Positions 19,158 through 27,960 of a stretch of 64,000 nucleotides of DNA are shown in pieces. The stretch comes from Sphingomonas bacterium. GTDB lineage: Bacteria > Pseudomonadota > Alphaproteobacteria > Sphingomonadales > Sphingomonadaceae. Under the pieces are notes generated by a model. The model worked only from the letters and a program-made list of their open reading frames with translations, searched no databases and was not told the DNA's origin. Positions within the stretch are counted from its first letter, which is position 1; each line of letters begins with the position of its first letter. Made by a program: the position numbers and the translations under genes. The stretch covers positions 1-64,000 of the forward strand of contig NZ_CAHJWJ010000009.1 of assembly GCF_903642285.1 (NCBI RefSeq), written 5' to 3'.

Positions 19158-19502
19158 GGCGGATCGGACCGCGGCGGATGCCGTCCGGCCCCGAGTCGCG
19201 GCGCTACGGTTGCAACAAACGCAATCGGAAGTGGACGAACCACACGCTACGTCCGCGCGGAAACACCCCCGCGCGAAGATTTGGCGATCGAGCGAAGACA
19301 TGCGGCGGACGAGGGTGGCGACCATGCCGGCGATCGATCACGAAATGCGGTATGTAGGACAGCGGTTTCGAGTTCGACGGTGCGTTTGTGGCTATGTCCA
19401 CAGGGGGTGGTCAGCGGTCTGACCGCTTTCGAGGCTTCATCACAGGGTACCCGGCGGCTTTTAGCTGTCAACGCGAGGGCGAGCGGCTAACTTCCCGTGA
19501 TG
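19158..19502. other. 345-base stretch without a recognised gene
   Basis: It follows the 770-residue gene and precedes the stop codon of the SGNH hydrolase. No reading frame here has a plausible ribosome binding site and protein-like composition, and no tRNA or clear terminator is seen. Base composition becomes less GC-rich and less codon-patterned than in flanking genes, which fits a junction of accessory DNA. Confidence 0.4.
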
Positions 19503-20306
19503 TCAATCAGCTTTGGCCTCCTCATACTCCCTGACTTCTTGCCGAAGTGAAGCGGCTACCCCAACATCCAAACCCGAAGGTACGTAAGAGACCTGTCCGA
19601 CATCGCGCTTCGACAAGTCGCCGTAAAGTAGGAGGGCGAACAGATAACTGCCCGCAAGTGTAGGATGATTCCCATCCTCTGTCAGGGTCATCTTGGGAAA
19701 TGATCTCTGGGTTTGCGCCCATAGCTGACCGATATTGGCCAGCTTCGCACCGGTCCGCTCGCTGAGGGACTGCGACGCCGACTGCACTGCGGTGTAGTAC
19801 GCGTTGCGCCCGCTGCCATCTGGGTCACCATCGTCCCACAGCCTGGCGTCGTAATTCCAATTGACCACCAGCCGGACCGCAGGCGCGGTCGGACGCGCAG
19901 CTTCGATCAGGCGGGCCCCATAGGTCTGGAAGCTGCTGGCTTGCTCGTCGCTGGACTGCGCGCGGCTCTCCCCCTGCACGATCACGTCGTCCCAGTGCTC
20001 GCGGACAAGGTCGCGCACCTTCGGATCAACCCAGAGCGTTTCGAGGCTGGCCCCGGGCTCCGCTTCGGTTGTGATGTCGTAACGCTGGGGATCGCCGGCT
20101 GAATCTGCCATGCCACGGATCATGTCCGGCATTTCGTGATAGAAGGTGCGGCTGTTACCGAGTATGAGAACCTTGTGCGCGGGCCGGTGATCGAAGGAAT
20201 CTAACGCGTGAATGAATAAAGCATGCGCAGTCCTGGGTTGGGCGAACTCGAACCAGCTCACTGCACCGAAAAGCAGGAGCAACAACAACGGACGTACGTA
20301 TGTCAT
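19503..20306 (-). CDS. SGNH-hydrolase-like exported or membrane-anchored protein
   Basis: 267 residues. The first ~20 form a hydrophobic signal or anchor (MTYVRPLLLLLLFGAVSWFE). Block I is LILGNSRTFYH with Ser52 in a GNS setting in place of GDS, and the C-terminal catalytic pair is Asp211/His214 in TEDGNHPTLAG, the DxxH of SGNH esterases. The middle contains IVQGESRAQ and RLVVNWNY at the positions of the Gly and Asn blocks. Substrate unknown; members act on acyl esters of sugars or lipids. It lies in the less GC-rich 19.2-21.4 kb stretch. Confidence 0.65.
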   Translation of the reverse strand: MTYVRPLLLLLLFGAVSWFEFAQPRTAHALFIHALDSFDHRPAHKVLILGNSRTFYHEMPDMIRGMADSAGDPQRYDITTEAEPGASLETLWVDPKVRDLVREHWDDVIVQGESRAQSSDEQASSFQTYGARLIEAARPTAPAVRLVVNWNYDARLWDDGDPDGSGRNAYYTAVQSASQSLSERTGAKLANIGQLWAQTQRSFPKMTLTEDGNHPTLAGSYLFALLLYGDLSKRDVGQVSYVPSGLDVGVAASLRQEVREYEEAKAD

Positions 20307-20426
20307 GGCAAACCAAGTAGCTCATTCCGTTGAAAAAACGGTAACGTAAGACGACTGTTCGAACCTTATCATCGCGACCATCGCAGACATGGCGGTGATA
20401 ATCCTGATCATGCCGCCTTTGCCGGA

Positions 20427-20861
20427 TCAGCCAACCCATGCTGGACAGCGCTGCAGACTTCCTTCGGGCAGTGATAGGCCGTCAACCGCCATGATCCGCG
20501 TCGCTTTGCCTGCGCGCTGAACGGTAACCCCAACGCAATAGCCGTTGGGATTGGTGTGCTCGACCGGACCAAATGCGGAAAGATAATCGAACGCCGGAAT
20601 TTCGAACCGTCCGGGATAGTCACGCAATGAGATTCGATAGTCTGGTCCACCCCGCCCGTGATGGATTGACCCGGACCAGACGCGGAGGGTGCTTTCATAC
20701 GCGACCAGATGATCGCCGCGAAAGACGACCGCCTCTCGCATACGTTGTAAGAGGCCTAACGTCATCATCGAGCAGATGGCAGCGGTGACAACCGAAGAGG
20801 TTATGACGACCGTCACCAGCTGAGACTGAGCGGTCGCTGACGGAAGCCATGAGCAAGGCAT
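20427..20861 (-). CDS. Small protein with one membrane helix, unknown function
   Basis: About 144 residues if started at ATG 20861. One hydrophobic helix (LVTVVITSSVVTAAICSMMTL, roughly 15-35) is followed by a soluble domain rich in beta-type residues, with GPDYRISLRDYPGRFEIPAF and two or three cysteines. No family recognised. It overlaps the upstream small membrane-protein gene by 49 bases, so coupling or a frameshifted fusion of the two is possible. Start codon uncertain. Confidence 0.45.
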   Translation of the reverse strand: MPCSWLPSATAQSQLVTVVITSSVVTAAICSMMTLGLLQRMREAVVFRGDHLVAYESTLRVWSGSIHHGRGGPDYRISLRDYPGRFEIPAFDYLSAFGPVEHTNPNGYCVGVTVQRAGKATRIMAVDGLSLPEGSLQRCPAWVG

Positions 20862-21052
20862 AGGGCGCCCAAGCCAATGCCGACCACATAAGACCAGCTT
20901 TCCAGGCTTCTGGGCGGATAGAGCTCCTTGCCGGTATCGGTGAAGACCGCGACCAGCGACATCATCCCCCATAGGGAGATGATTAATATGGGCAGCCAGG
21001 AACCCATAAAGACCGGGACGGATGTGGCTTTCGTATCAGTATTGCCTGGCAT
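20813..21052 (-). CDS. Small two-helix membrane protein, unknown function
   Basis: 79 residues with two hydrophobic segments (about 19-38, LPILIISLWGMMSLVAVF, and 52-68, WSYVVGIGLGALCLA). It overlaps the next gene downstream on the same strand. Not recognised. It belongs to the loosely packed accessory-looking stretch. Confidence 0.45.
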   Translation of the reverse strand: MPGNTDTKATSVPVFMGSWLPILIISLWGMMSLVAVFTDTGKELYPPRSLESWSYVVGIGLGALCLAHGFRQRPLSLSW

Positions 21053-21400
21053 ACCGCAACTATGACTCGCAACAATGAAGAATAGATTAGGCGGTGATGG
21101 GCGTCGTTATAGGCTTGCGATGCGCCCTAATTTCCGATTGGGTAACACAAAAGATAGCACGCGGACCTTGCCGGAATAAGTCTTAGGCCAGCAGGAGTTG
21201 GGACGTGACGGTAGTGCCGTCGCCGCTGAACAGGCTTCCCGAACCCTATTCATCATTTGGTTGTCCAGAGTTGCTTGTCGAACATGCAAGACGGGGCCGA
21301 TGCGAGATCGTCGAAAGGTAGGTTTCGGAACGCCGTGCCGCCCTGAGAAACGTCCGAGTCTGACCGAAAGCACCCATTCGTCTTACCGAGCCTTGTCGGC
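21053..21400. other. 348-base stretch without a recognised gene
   Basis: It lies between the small membrane proteins and the end of the DUF1467 gene. The short open frames here have no ribosome binding site and look random. No RNA gene or repeat is recognised. In related genomes the gene next to DUF1467 is often proS (recollection), which suggests that this side of the DUF1467 gene is an insertion boundary. Confidence 0.35.
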
Positions 21401-21688
21401 TCACCCGCCCGCGAACGCTCGCTCGCTATCGTGGAAGACGTCGAAGGTCTGCGGCGTGATCCAGCCGAACGCATAGTTCAGCTGGAACAGCGCGAACAGT
21501 ATCGTCGCGACGACCGTGACCCGTTTCGCGATCCGCCCGACCAGGAATTCGTGCGGTGCGCTTTCGGCCTGGCCGGGGATCGGATCGCCGCCCGCCTCGC
21601 GCGTCGTGCGGACGCCGAACGGCAGGACGAGGAAGACCGAGAACGCCCAGAACAGGACGTAGATCGCGACCATCGACGTCCAGCGCAT
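21401..21688 (-). CDS. DUF1467 family membrane protein
   Basis: 95 residues with two membrane helices: an N-terminal one (MVAIYVLFWAFSVFLVLPFG) and one near residues 60-75, joined by a short loop with RTTREAGGDPIPGQAESAP, typical of DUF1467. Function unknown. It begins seven bases after the stop of rnj and is probably the last gene of that transcript. Confidence 0.85.
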   Translation of the reverse strand: MRWTSMVAIYVLFWAFSVFLVLPFGVRTTREAGGDPIPGQAESAPHEFLVGRIAKRVTVVATILFALFQLNYAFGWITPQTFDVFHDSERAFAGG

Positions 21689-21695
21689 CGCCCGG

Positions 21696-23333
21696 TCAGC
21701 CCTGGATCACCAGCACATCGACGATCGGCTTCTTGCCGGTCCACCGCGTCGCGACCTTGCGGACCGCAAGCCGCAGCGATTCGCGGAACTTCTCCGAATC
21801 GCGCGGGCGGTCCCGAAGAGCCTGCTCGACCCCCTGGACGACATCGTCGATGAACGCGGCACGATCCTCCTCGACGGGAATGCCCTGGAGGCGGACCTGC
21901 GGCGAACCGATCACACGCCCGTCGCGCCCGATCGCCACCGCCAGCGAAATCTGGCCGTTCAGCGCCAGCTTGCGCCGGTCGTTGATCGTGCCGCCGTCAG
22001 CGGGCAGGATCACGTCGCCGTCCAGCACCAGCCGTCCGACCTTCGCGGTGCCGATCTTCTTGGCGGGACCGGGCGCGAGGCGGATGATGTCGCCATCGGT
22101 CTGGACGATCGCCTGCGGAATGCCTTCGGACAGGCCGTAGCGCGCCTGCTCCATCAGGTGGCGCATCTCGCCGTGGACGGGGATCAGCTTCTCGGGCCGG
22201 ATCCAGTCGTACATCTGCGCCAGCTCCGGCCGGCCGGGATGCCCGGACACATGGACATGCGCCTGCCGCTCGGTGATCATCTCCACGCCCTTGCCGGCGA
22301 GGATGTTCTGGATGCGGCCGATCGCGACCTCGTTGCCGGGGATCTGCTTGGACGAGAAGATGACCGCGTCCCCGGCCTCGAGCTGGATCGTGTGGCTGCC
22401 GTCCGCCACGCGCGCCAGTGCGGCGCGCGCCTCGCCCTGGCCGCCGGTCGCGACGATCAGCACCTTGTCGCGCGGCAGCCGCATCGCCGCTTCGGGATCG
22501 ATCGTCTCGGGGAAACCCTTGAAGTACCCGCAGGCGCGGCCGACCTTCAGGATGCGGTCGAGCGAGCGCCCGGTGACGCACAGCTTGCGCCCGCTTTCCT
22601 TCGCGACCTCGCCAAGCGTCACCAGCCGCGCCGCGTTCGATGCGAACGAGGTGACGAGGACGCGGCCCTTCGCCTTGGCGACGGTCTCGGACAAGCCGAT
22701 CCGGACGCTGCTTTCCGACCCGGACGCCTCGGTGTTGAAGACATTGGTCGAATCGCAGACCAGCACCTCGACCCCGTCGTCGCCGATCGCGGCGAGTTGC
22801 GCCGCGGTCGCGGGATTGCCGATGATCGGCGCGGCGTCGAGCTTCCAGTCGCCGGTATGGAACACCCGGCCGACGGGGGTGTCGATCAGCAGCGCGTTCG
22901 CCTCCGGGATCGAATGCGACACGCCGACGAAGGTGAAACCGAACGGGCCGACCTTGAACGGCTTGTCGGGTTCGACGAGCTTCAGCGTCACGCGGTTCGC
23001 GATGCCCTCTTCCTCCAGCTTCCCGCGGATCAGACCGGCGGTGAAGGCGGTGGCGTAGAGCGGCACGCCCAGATCCTCGGCGAGGTAGGGCAGCGCGCCG
23101 ATATGATCTTCATGTCCGTGCGTCAGCACGATGCCGACGAGATCGCCCAGCCGTTCCTCGATGAAGGACAGATCGGGCAGGATCACGTCGATGCCGGGAT
23201 AGCCCGCATCCGCGAAGGTGATACCGCAATCGACCATCACCCATTTGCCCTGGCAGCCGTAGAGATTGACGTTCATGCCGATCTCGCCCGAGCCACCGAG
23301 CGCGCAGAACAGAAGTTCGTTCTTGGGAGTCAT
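21696..23333 (-). CDS. rnj: Ribonuclease J
   Basis: Metallo-beta-lactamase/beta-CASP RNase with endo- and 5'-3' exoribonuclease activity in RNA processing. 545 residues from ATG 23333. The zinc-binding HGHEDH motif is at 72-77; HTGDWKLD, VCDSTN and the C-terminal VSGHPGRPEL/IPVHGE segments complete the metal and beta-CASP sites. A longer open frame runs upstream through coaX in another frame but MTPKNELLFCALGGSGEIG is the family start. It lies 65 bases after coaX. Confidence 0.94.
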   Translation of the reverse strand: MTPKNELLFCALGGSGEIGMNVNLYGCQGKWVMVDCGITFADAGYPGIDVILPDLSFIEERLGDLVGIVLTHGHEDHIGALPYLAEDLGVPLYATAFTAGLIRGKLEEEGIANRVTLKLVEPDKPFKVGPFGFTFVGVSHSIPEANALLIDTPVGRVFHTGDWKLDAAPIIGNPATAAQLAAIGDDGVEVLVCDSTNVFNTEASGSESSVRIGLSETVAKAKGRVLVTSFASNAARLVTLGEVAKESGRKLCVTGRSLDRILKVGRACGYFKGFPETIDPEAAMRLPRDKVLIVATGGQGEARAALARVADGSHTIQLEAGDAVIFSSKQIPGNEVAIGRIQNILAGKGVEMITERQAHVHVSGHPGRPELAQMYDWIRPEKLIPVHGEMRHLMEQARYGLSEGIPQAIVQTDGDIIRLAPGPAKKIGTAKVGRLVLDGDVILPADGGTINDRRKLALNGQISLAVAIGRDGRVIGSPQVRLQGIPVEEDRAAFIDDVVQGVEQALRDRPRDSEKFRESLRLAVRKVATRWTGKKPIVDVLVIQG

Positions 23334-23398
23334 TGAAAGCTTTCGAAAAAGGAAATGGAAGCGCGCCCGCGGGCCGGTCGGCGCGAGCGCTGATTGCG

Positions 23399-24175
23399 TC
23401 ACATATGGGCGCGATCCCACAGCATCGCCAGCCCCTTGATCGTCAGGTCGGGTTCGATCACGTCGAACAGCGTGGTATGGCGCTCGAACAAGGTGGCGAG
23501 GCCACCGGTGGCGACGACCTTGACGGGCCGTCCGACCTCGATCTTCATCCGCGCGACCAGCCCCTCGATCATGGAAACATAGCCCCAATAGATGCCGATA
23601 TGCATCTGATCGGTGGTGTTGCGGCCGATGACGCTGGTATCCGACGGCGTCTCGATCGCGATGCGCGGCAGCTTGGCGGCGGCGGTGACGAGCGCGTCGA
23701 GCGACAGGTTGATACCCGGCGCGATGATCCCGCCCTTGTATGCGCCCGAATAGTCGACGAGATCGACCGTCGTGGCGGTGCCGAAATCGATGACGATCAG
23801 GTCGCCGGGATGCAGCGCATGCGCCGCGATCGTGTTGACCGCACGATCCGCGCCGAGCGACGCGGGTTCGTCGACGTCGATCGCGACGCCCCATTCCACG
23901 GGCGGCTTGCCCGCGATCAGCGCCTCGGTCCTGAAATATTTGCTGCTCAGCACCTGGAGATTGTGCAGCGCGCGCGGAACGACCGTCGCGACGATCACGC
24001 CGGTCACGTCGTCGCGAGTATAGCCTTCCAGCGTCAGCAGCTGGCTGAGCCAGACCGCATATTCGTCCGCGGTCCGCCTGGGATCGGTCGCGATCCGCCA
24101 GCGCGCCTTGACCCGGTCGCCCGCGACCAGCGCGAAGACGACATTGGTGTTCCCGGCATCGATCGCGAGCAGCAT
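23399..24175 (-). CDS. coaX: Type III pantothenate kinase
   Basis: Phosphorylates pantothenate, first step of coenzyme A synthesis. 258 residues from ATG 24175 ([16 protein letters not shown]), the ASKHA phosphate-binding start typical of CoaX. Further motifs: [39 protein letters not shown]. It starts 10 bases after the birA stop, an arrangement conserved with nuo-birA-coaX in many Alphaproteobacteria. Confidence 0.95.
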   Translation of the reverse strand: MLLAIDAGNTNVVFALVAGDRVKARWRIATDPRRTADEYAVWLSQLLTLEGYTRDDVTGVIVATVVPRALHNLQVLSSKYFRTEALIAGKPPVEWGVAIDVDEPASLGADRAVNTIAAHALHPGDLIVIDFGTATTVDLVDYSGAYKGGIIAPGINLSLDALVTAAAKLPRIAIETPSDTSVIGRNTTDQMHIGIYWGYVSMIEGLVARMKIEVGRPVKVVATGGLATLFERHTTLFDVIEPDLTIKGLAMLWDRAHM

Positions 24176-24185
24176 CGGCGGTACC

Positions 24186-24980
24186 TTACAGCAGGAAGAC
24201 GTCGGCGGCGTGAATGACACGCCGCTCGCCGCCCGCCAAGCGCAGCATGAGCGCGCCGTCCGCGTCGAGCCCGTCGAACAGCCCGTCGATCGCAGCGCCG
24301 TCCGGCAGCCGGGCGGTCAACGCGGTGCCTACGGGGTGCGCACGATCCAGCCAGCGGGCGCGGATCGGCGCGAGTCCTTCGCCGCGCCACCGATCCAGCC
24401 AGCGCGCGAACGCCTCGGCCAGCGTTTCGGCGAAGTCCGCGGGGGAGACCGTCGCGCCGCGATCCGCGAGGCTTGTCGTCGGACGGTCGGACAGATCGGG
24501 ATGATGCGCGAGGTTGACGCCGATACCGACGACCACTGCGTCGTCGGCGCGTTCGAGCAGGATGCCAGAGAGTTTCGCGCCGTCTAGGACGAGGTCGTTG
24601 GGCCATTTGAGCTCCAACTCACCCCGGCGAAGGCCGGGGCCCAGTTGGGAGAACGGTAATTGGCGAGCGCCACCCGCCGTCACATCGACCTTAGCGACTG
24701 AGCCCCGGCCTTCGCCGGGGTGGAGATATACGGACACTCCCTCCTCCACCGCCACCGCCGCCACGAGCGCCAGTGTCGCCGCAGCGGGATCGGTTCCCCG
24801 GAGCCGCACCAACGTACTCGCGTAGAAATTCCCAACCGGGGACACCCAGGCCCGCCCCAGCCGACCCCGACCCGCGGATTGTCGCTCGGCCCGCAACCAG
24901 ACCGCCTCGCCGGTGCCGCTCCGCGCGAGCGCCAGCATGTCGGCGTTGGTCGATCCCGTCTCCGCGACGGTACGGATCAT
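24186..24980 (-). CDS. birA: Biotin--[acetyl-CoA carboxylase] ligase with an in-frame repeat insertion
   Basis: Attaches biotin to the biotin carboxyl carrier protein. 264 residues, no N-terminal DNA-binding domain, so a ligase only. Motifs: TGSTNADML (8-16), [12 protein letters not shown] (34-45, biotinyl-AMP loop), [11 protein letters not shown] (124-134) and KLSGILLE. Between VYL (84-86) and ELELKWPND lies about 35 residues with no counterpart in typical BirA; they are encoded exactly by a palindromic repeat at 24620-24722. The insertion keeps the frame and falls just before the KWPND motif, probably at a surface loop. 13 bases after the nuoN stop. Confidence 0.92.
   Translation of the reverse strand: MIRTVAETGSTNADMLALARSGTGEAVWLRAERQSAGRGRLGRAWVSPVGNFYASTLVRLRGTDPAAATLALVAAVAVEEGVSVYLHPGEGRGSVAKVDVTAGGARQLPFSQLGPGLRRGELELKWPNDLVLDGAKLSGILLERADDAVVVGIGVNLAHHPDLSDRPTTSLADRGATVSPADFAETLAEAFARWLDRWRGEGLAPIRARWLDRAHPVGTALTARLPDGAAIDGLFDGLDADGALMLRLAGGERRVIHAADVFLL
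24620..24722. repeat. REP-type inverted repeat inside the birA coding sequence
   Basis: A perfect 21-base inverted repeat: left arm 24620-24640 beginning CACCCCGGCGAAGG, right arm 24702-24722 beginning GCCCCGGCCTTCG, separated by 61 bases. The arms match the core of the REP palindromes found between genes at 30056, 60254, 62392 and 63691. Here the element encodes residues 87-121 of BirA without a stop or frameshift. Confidence 0.9.
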
Positions 24981-24993
24981 GCGCAGCGCGATC

Positions 24994-26439
24994 CTAGAAA
25001 AGCGACTGTGCCGCCGCCATCGTCCAGCCGCCGATCAGCGGGATCGCCAGATAGCCGAAGGGCGAGATGAATATCGCCGCGATCGCGATCAGCCCCCCCT
25101 CGACCTTGTTCTCCACCGGCGGGAACGCGGTTGCGGGGTCGTCGAAATACATCGTCTTCACGATGCGCAGGTAATAATACGCCCCGATCACCGACGCCGC
25201 GATCCCGACCACCGCCAGCGGAAACAGCCCCGCCGCGACGGCCGCGTGGAACACCGCGAACTTCGCGTAGAAGCCGAACAGCGGCGGAATACCCGCCAGC
25301 GAGAACATGAAGATGGCCAGCGCCGCCGCCAGTCCCGGCCGGGTGCGCGACATGCCTGCAAGGTTGGCGATGCTCTCGACCGGCTGGCCGTCCTCCCCGC
25401 GCATCTGGAGCACGACCAGGAACGACCCGAGCGTCATCGCGACGTAGATCGTCAGATACATCAGCACGCTCGCCACGCCCTCCCGCGTGCCCGCCGCCAG
25501 ACCGATCAGCGCGAAGCCGACATTGTTGATCGACGAATAGGCCAGCAGCCGCTTGACGTTGCTCTGCCCGATCGCCGCGACCGCGCCGAGGATGATCGAC
25601 AGGAGCGCGGCGCAAATGACGATCTGCCGCCACTCATTGCTCGCCGGCCCCATCGCCTCGACCGCGACGCGGACGCTGAGCGCGAGCGCCGCGACCTTTG
25701 GTGCCGACGCGAAGAACGCGGTGACGGGGGTCGGCGCGCCTTCATAGACGTCGGGCGTCCACATGTGGAACGGCACCGCGGAGATCTTGAACGCCAGCCC
25801 TGCGAACACGAACACCAGCCCGAACAGCAGCCCCAGCGACTTCGACCCCGCATAGGCAGTCGCGATCCCGTCGAACATCGTCGTACCGCTGAACCCATAG
25901 ACCAGGCTGATCCCGTATAGCAGGATGCCGCTCGCCAGCGCGCCGAGCACGAAATATTTAAGCCCCGCCTCCGCGGATCGCCCGTCGCGCCGCATGAAGC
26001 TGGCCAGCACATAGGCCGAAAGACTCTGCAGCTCCAAGCCGACATACAGCGTCAGCATGTCCGCGGCGGAGACCATGATCCCCATGCCGGCCGCCGACAG
26101 CAGGATCAGCACCGGATATTCCGGGCGAAGATCGTCGCCCGTCGTCCGGCGGAAGAAGTCGGGCGCCATCACGATCGCGATCGCGGAGGCGATATAGACC
26201 AGGACCTTGGCGAACGCGGCGAACGCGTCGGCGCGGTACAGCCCGTCGAACGCCGGGCCGCCCGAGCCGGCCGGCCCGAGCAGGGCGATCCCCGCCCCCG
26301 CCAGCACGAACACCGACGCGATCGAGATGAACCGGGTCGATTGCTGGCCACCCCAGGCGGCCACCAGCATCAGCGCGACCGCGCCGAGCGACAGGATCAG
26401 CTCGGGCAAGGTCATCGTCAGACTTGCGAGATAATCCAT
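24994..26439 (-). CDS. nuoN: NADH-quinone oxidoreductase subunit N
   Basis: Antiporter-like membrane subunit of complex I, a proton-pumping module. 481 residues, about 14 helices, starting MDYLASLTMTLPELILSLGA at 26439; the start overlaps the nuoM stop by one base. Conserved parts: ELQSLSAYVLASF, KYFVLGALASGILLYG (with the key Lys), FKISAVPFHMWTPDVYEGAP, RLLAYSSINNVGF. Last nuo gene, followed by birA. Confidence 0.96.
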   Translation of the reverse strand: MDYLASLTMTLPELILSLGAVALMLVAAWGGQQSTRFISIASVFVLAGAGIALLGPAGSGGPAFDGLYRADAFAAFAKVLVYIASAIAIVMAPDFFRRTTGDDLRPEYPVLILLSAAGMGIMVSAADMLTLYVGLELQSLSAYVLASFMRRDGRSAEAGLKYFVLGALASGILLYGISLVYGFSGTTMFDGIATAYAGSKSLGLLFGLVFVFAGLAFKISAVPFHMWTPDVYEGAPTPVTAFFASAPKVAALALSVRVAVEAMGPASNEWRQIVICAALLSIILGAVAAIGQSNVKRLLAYSSINNVGFALIGLAAGTREGVASVLMYLTIYVAMTLGSFLVVLQMRGEDGQPVESIANLAGMSRTRPGLAAALAIFMFSLAGIPPLFGFYAKFAVFHAAVAAGLFPLAVVGIAASVIGAYYYLRIVKTMYFDDPATAFPPVENKVEGGLIAIAAIFISPFGYLAIPLIGGWTMAAAQSLF

Positions 26440-27959
26440 TACTGTGCCTCCGCTTGCGCGCGGGGCAAGAGTCGACCGGCCGTCGGGCGGCTGTCGCTGG
26501 GCGGCGCGGCGGGGTCGAGCCGTGCGAGCAGCACCCCGACATCCTTGCGCATCGGGCTGAGGAAGCTTTCGGGATAGATGCCCATCCACAGCACGACCGC
26601 CGCGATCGGCGCGAGCAGCCAAAGCTCGCGCCCGTCCATGTCCGTCATCGTGCGCACGTCGTCCGCCTTGATCTCGCCGAACGCCACGCGGCGATACAGA
26701 TACAGCATATATCCGGCACCCAGGATGATCCCCGTGGTGCAGAGCAACGCCGTCCAGGTCGACACCTGGTATGTCCCCATCAACGACAGGAACTCGGCGA
26801 CGAAGCCGCTCGTCCCCGGCAGCCCGATCGACGCCATCGTGAAGAACAGGAAGAACAGCGCATAGCGCGGCATGTTGATGCTCAACCCGCCATAGCGACT
26901 GATCTCGCGGGTGTGCAGCCGGTCGTAGATGACCCCGACGCACAGGAAAAGCGCGCCCGATACCAGCCCATGGCTGAGCATCATCAGCATCGCGCCCTCG
27001 ATCCCCTGCCGGTTGAACGCGTAGAGACCGATCGTCACGATCGCCATGTGCGCGACCGACGAATAGGCGATCAGCTTCTTCATATCGTTCTGCACCAGCG
27101 CGACGAGGCTGGTGTAGACCACCGCGATCGCCGAGAGCGTGAAGATCAGCCAGGTCAGCTGTCCGCTCGCGCCCGGGAACATCGGCAGCAGGAAGCGCAG
27201 AAACCCGTATCCGCCGAGCTTCAGCAGGACACCCGCCAGGATCACCGATCCCGCGGTCGGTGCCTGGACGTGCGCGTCTGGCAGCCAGGTGTGGACCGGC
27301 CACATCGGCATCTTCACCGCGAACGACGCGAAGAAGGCGAGCCACAGCCAGGTCTGGACATGGCCTGCGAAGTCATATTGCATCAGCGCCGGGATACTCG
27401 TCGTGCCCGCATGGATCGCCATGTACAGCATGGCGATGAACATCAGGACCGAGCCGAGCAGCGTATAGAGGAAGAATTTGTACGACGCGTAGATGCGGTT
27501 CGCGCCGCCCCAGATGCCGATGATGAGGTACATCGGGATCAGCCCGGCCTCGAAGAAGATGTAGAACAGGAACAAATCCTGCGCTGCGAAGGTACCGATC
27601 ATCAGCACCTCGGTCAGCAGGAACGCCGCCATATATTCGGGCACGCGCGTCGTGATCGCCCGCCAGCTCGCGCCGATGCAGATCGGCATCAGGAACACGC
27701 TCAGCATGATGAGCAGCAGCGCGAAACCGTCGATGCCGAGCGCCCAGTTGAAGCTGCCGAACACGGGCGCGTATTCGACGAACTGCCACTGCGCGCCGCC
27801 GATGTCGTAGGTGGACCACAGGACGATGCCGAGCGCGAGATCGATCAGCGTCGCTGCCAGCGCCAGCCGACGGGCATTGTCCGCCGACACGAACAGACAG
27901 ACGATCGCCGCAGCCATCGGGACCGCCAGCATGACGGAGAGGATCGGGAAACCGGTCAT
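26439..27959 (-). CDS. nuoM: NADH-quinone oxidoreductase subunit M
   Basis: Second antiporter-like subunit of complex I. 506 residues, about 14 helices. Motifs: FFEAGLIPMYLIIGIWGG (with the conserved Glu), KMPMWPVHTWLPDAHVQAP, KKLIAYSSVAHM and LYAFNRQGIEGA. The C-terminal tail is polar and Arg/Pro-rich. One base separates it from the nuoL stop; its own TAA overlaps the nuoN ATG. Confidence 0.96.
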   Translation of the reverse strand: MTGFPILSVMLAVPMAAAIVCLFVSADNARRLALAATLIDLALGIVLWSTYDIGGAQWQFVEYAPVFGSFNWALGIDGFALLLIMLSVFLMPICIGASWRAITTRVPEYMAAFLLTEVLMIGTFAAQDLFLFYIFFEAGLIPMYLIIGIWGGANRIYASYKFFLYTLLGSVLMFIAMLYMAIHAGTTSIPALMQYDFAGHVQTWLWLAFFASFAVKMPMWPVHTWLPDAHVQAPTAGSVILAGVLLKLGGYGFLRFLLPMFPGASGQLTWLIFTLSAIAVVYTSLVALVQNDMKKLIAYSSVAHMAIVTIGLYAFNRQGIEGAMLMMLSHGLVSGALFLCVGVIYDRLHTREISRYGGLSINMPRYALFFLFFTMASIGLPGTSGFVAEFLSLMGTYQVSTWTALLCTTGIILGAGYMLYLYRRVAFGEIKADDVRTMTDMDGRELWLLAPIAAVVLWMGIYPESFLSPMRKDVGVLLARLDPAAPPSDSRPTAGRLLPRAQAEAQ

Positions 27960-27960
27960 C

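Noticed and set aside
16731-19325. An 864-codon frame on the minus strand opposite the 770-residue gene
   Set aside because: Arg-, Gln- and Asp-rich shadow of the plus-strand gene, with no hydrophobic core pattern or ribosome binding site. High-GC codon use makes such antisense frames common.
21107-21373. An open frame of 88 codons on the minus strand
   Set aside because: No ribosome binding site, no recognisable composition or domain, and it fills only an accessory-looking gap. Treated as a chance frame.
21696-23894. A 732-codon frame joining ribonuclease J to an upstream extension
   Set aside because: The upstream part is coaX read in another frame; ribonuclease J proteins start at MTPKNELLF.
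24994-27345. A 783-codon frame including nuoN with a long Arg-rich N-terminus
   Set aside because: The extra N-terminal part is the nuoM gene in a wrong frame; NuoN starts at MDYLASLTM at 26439.
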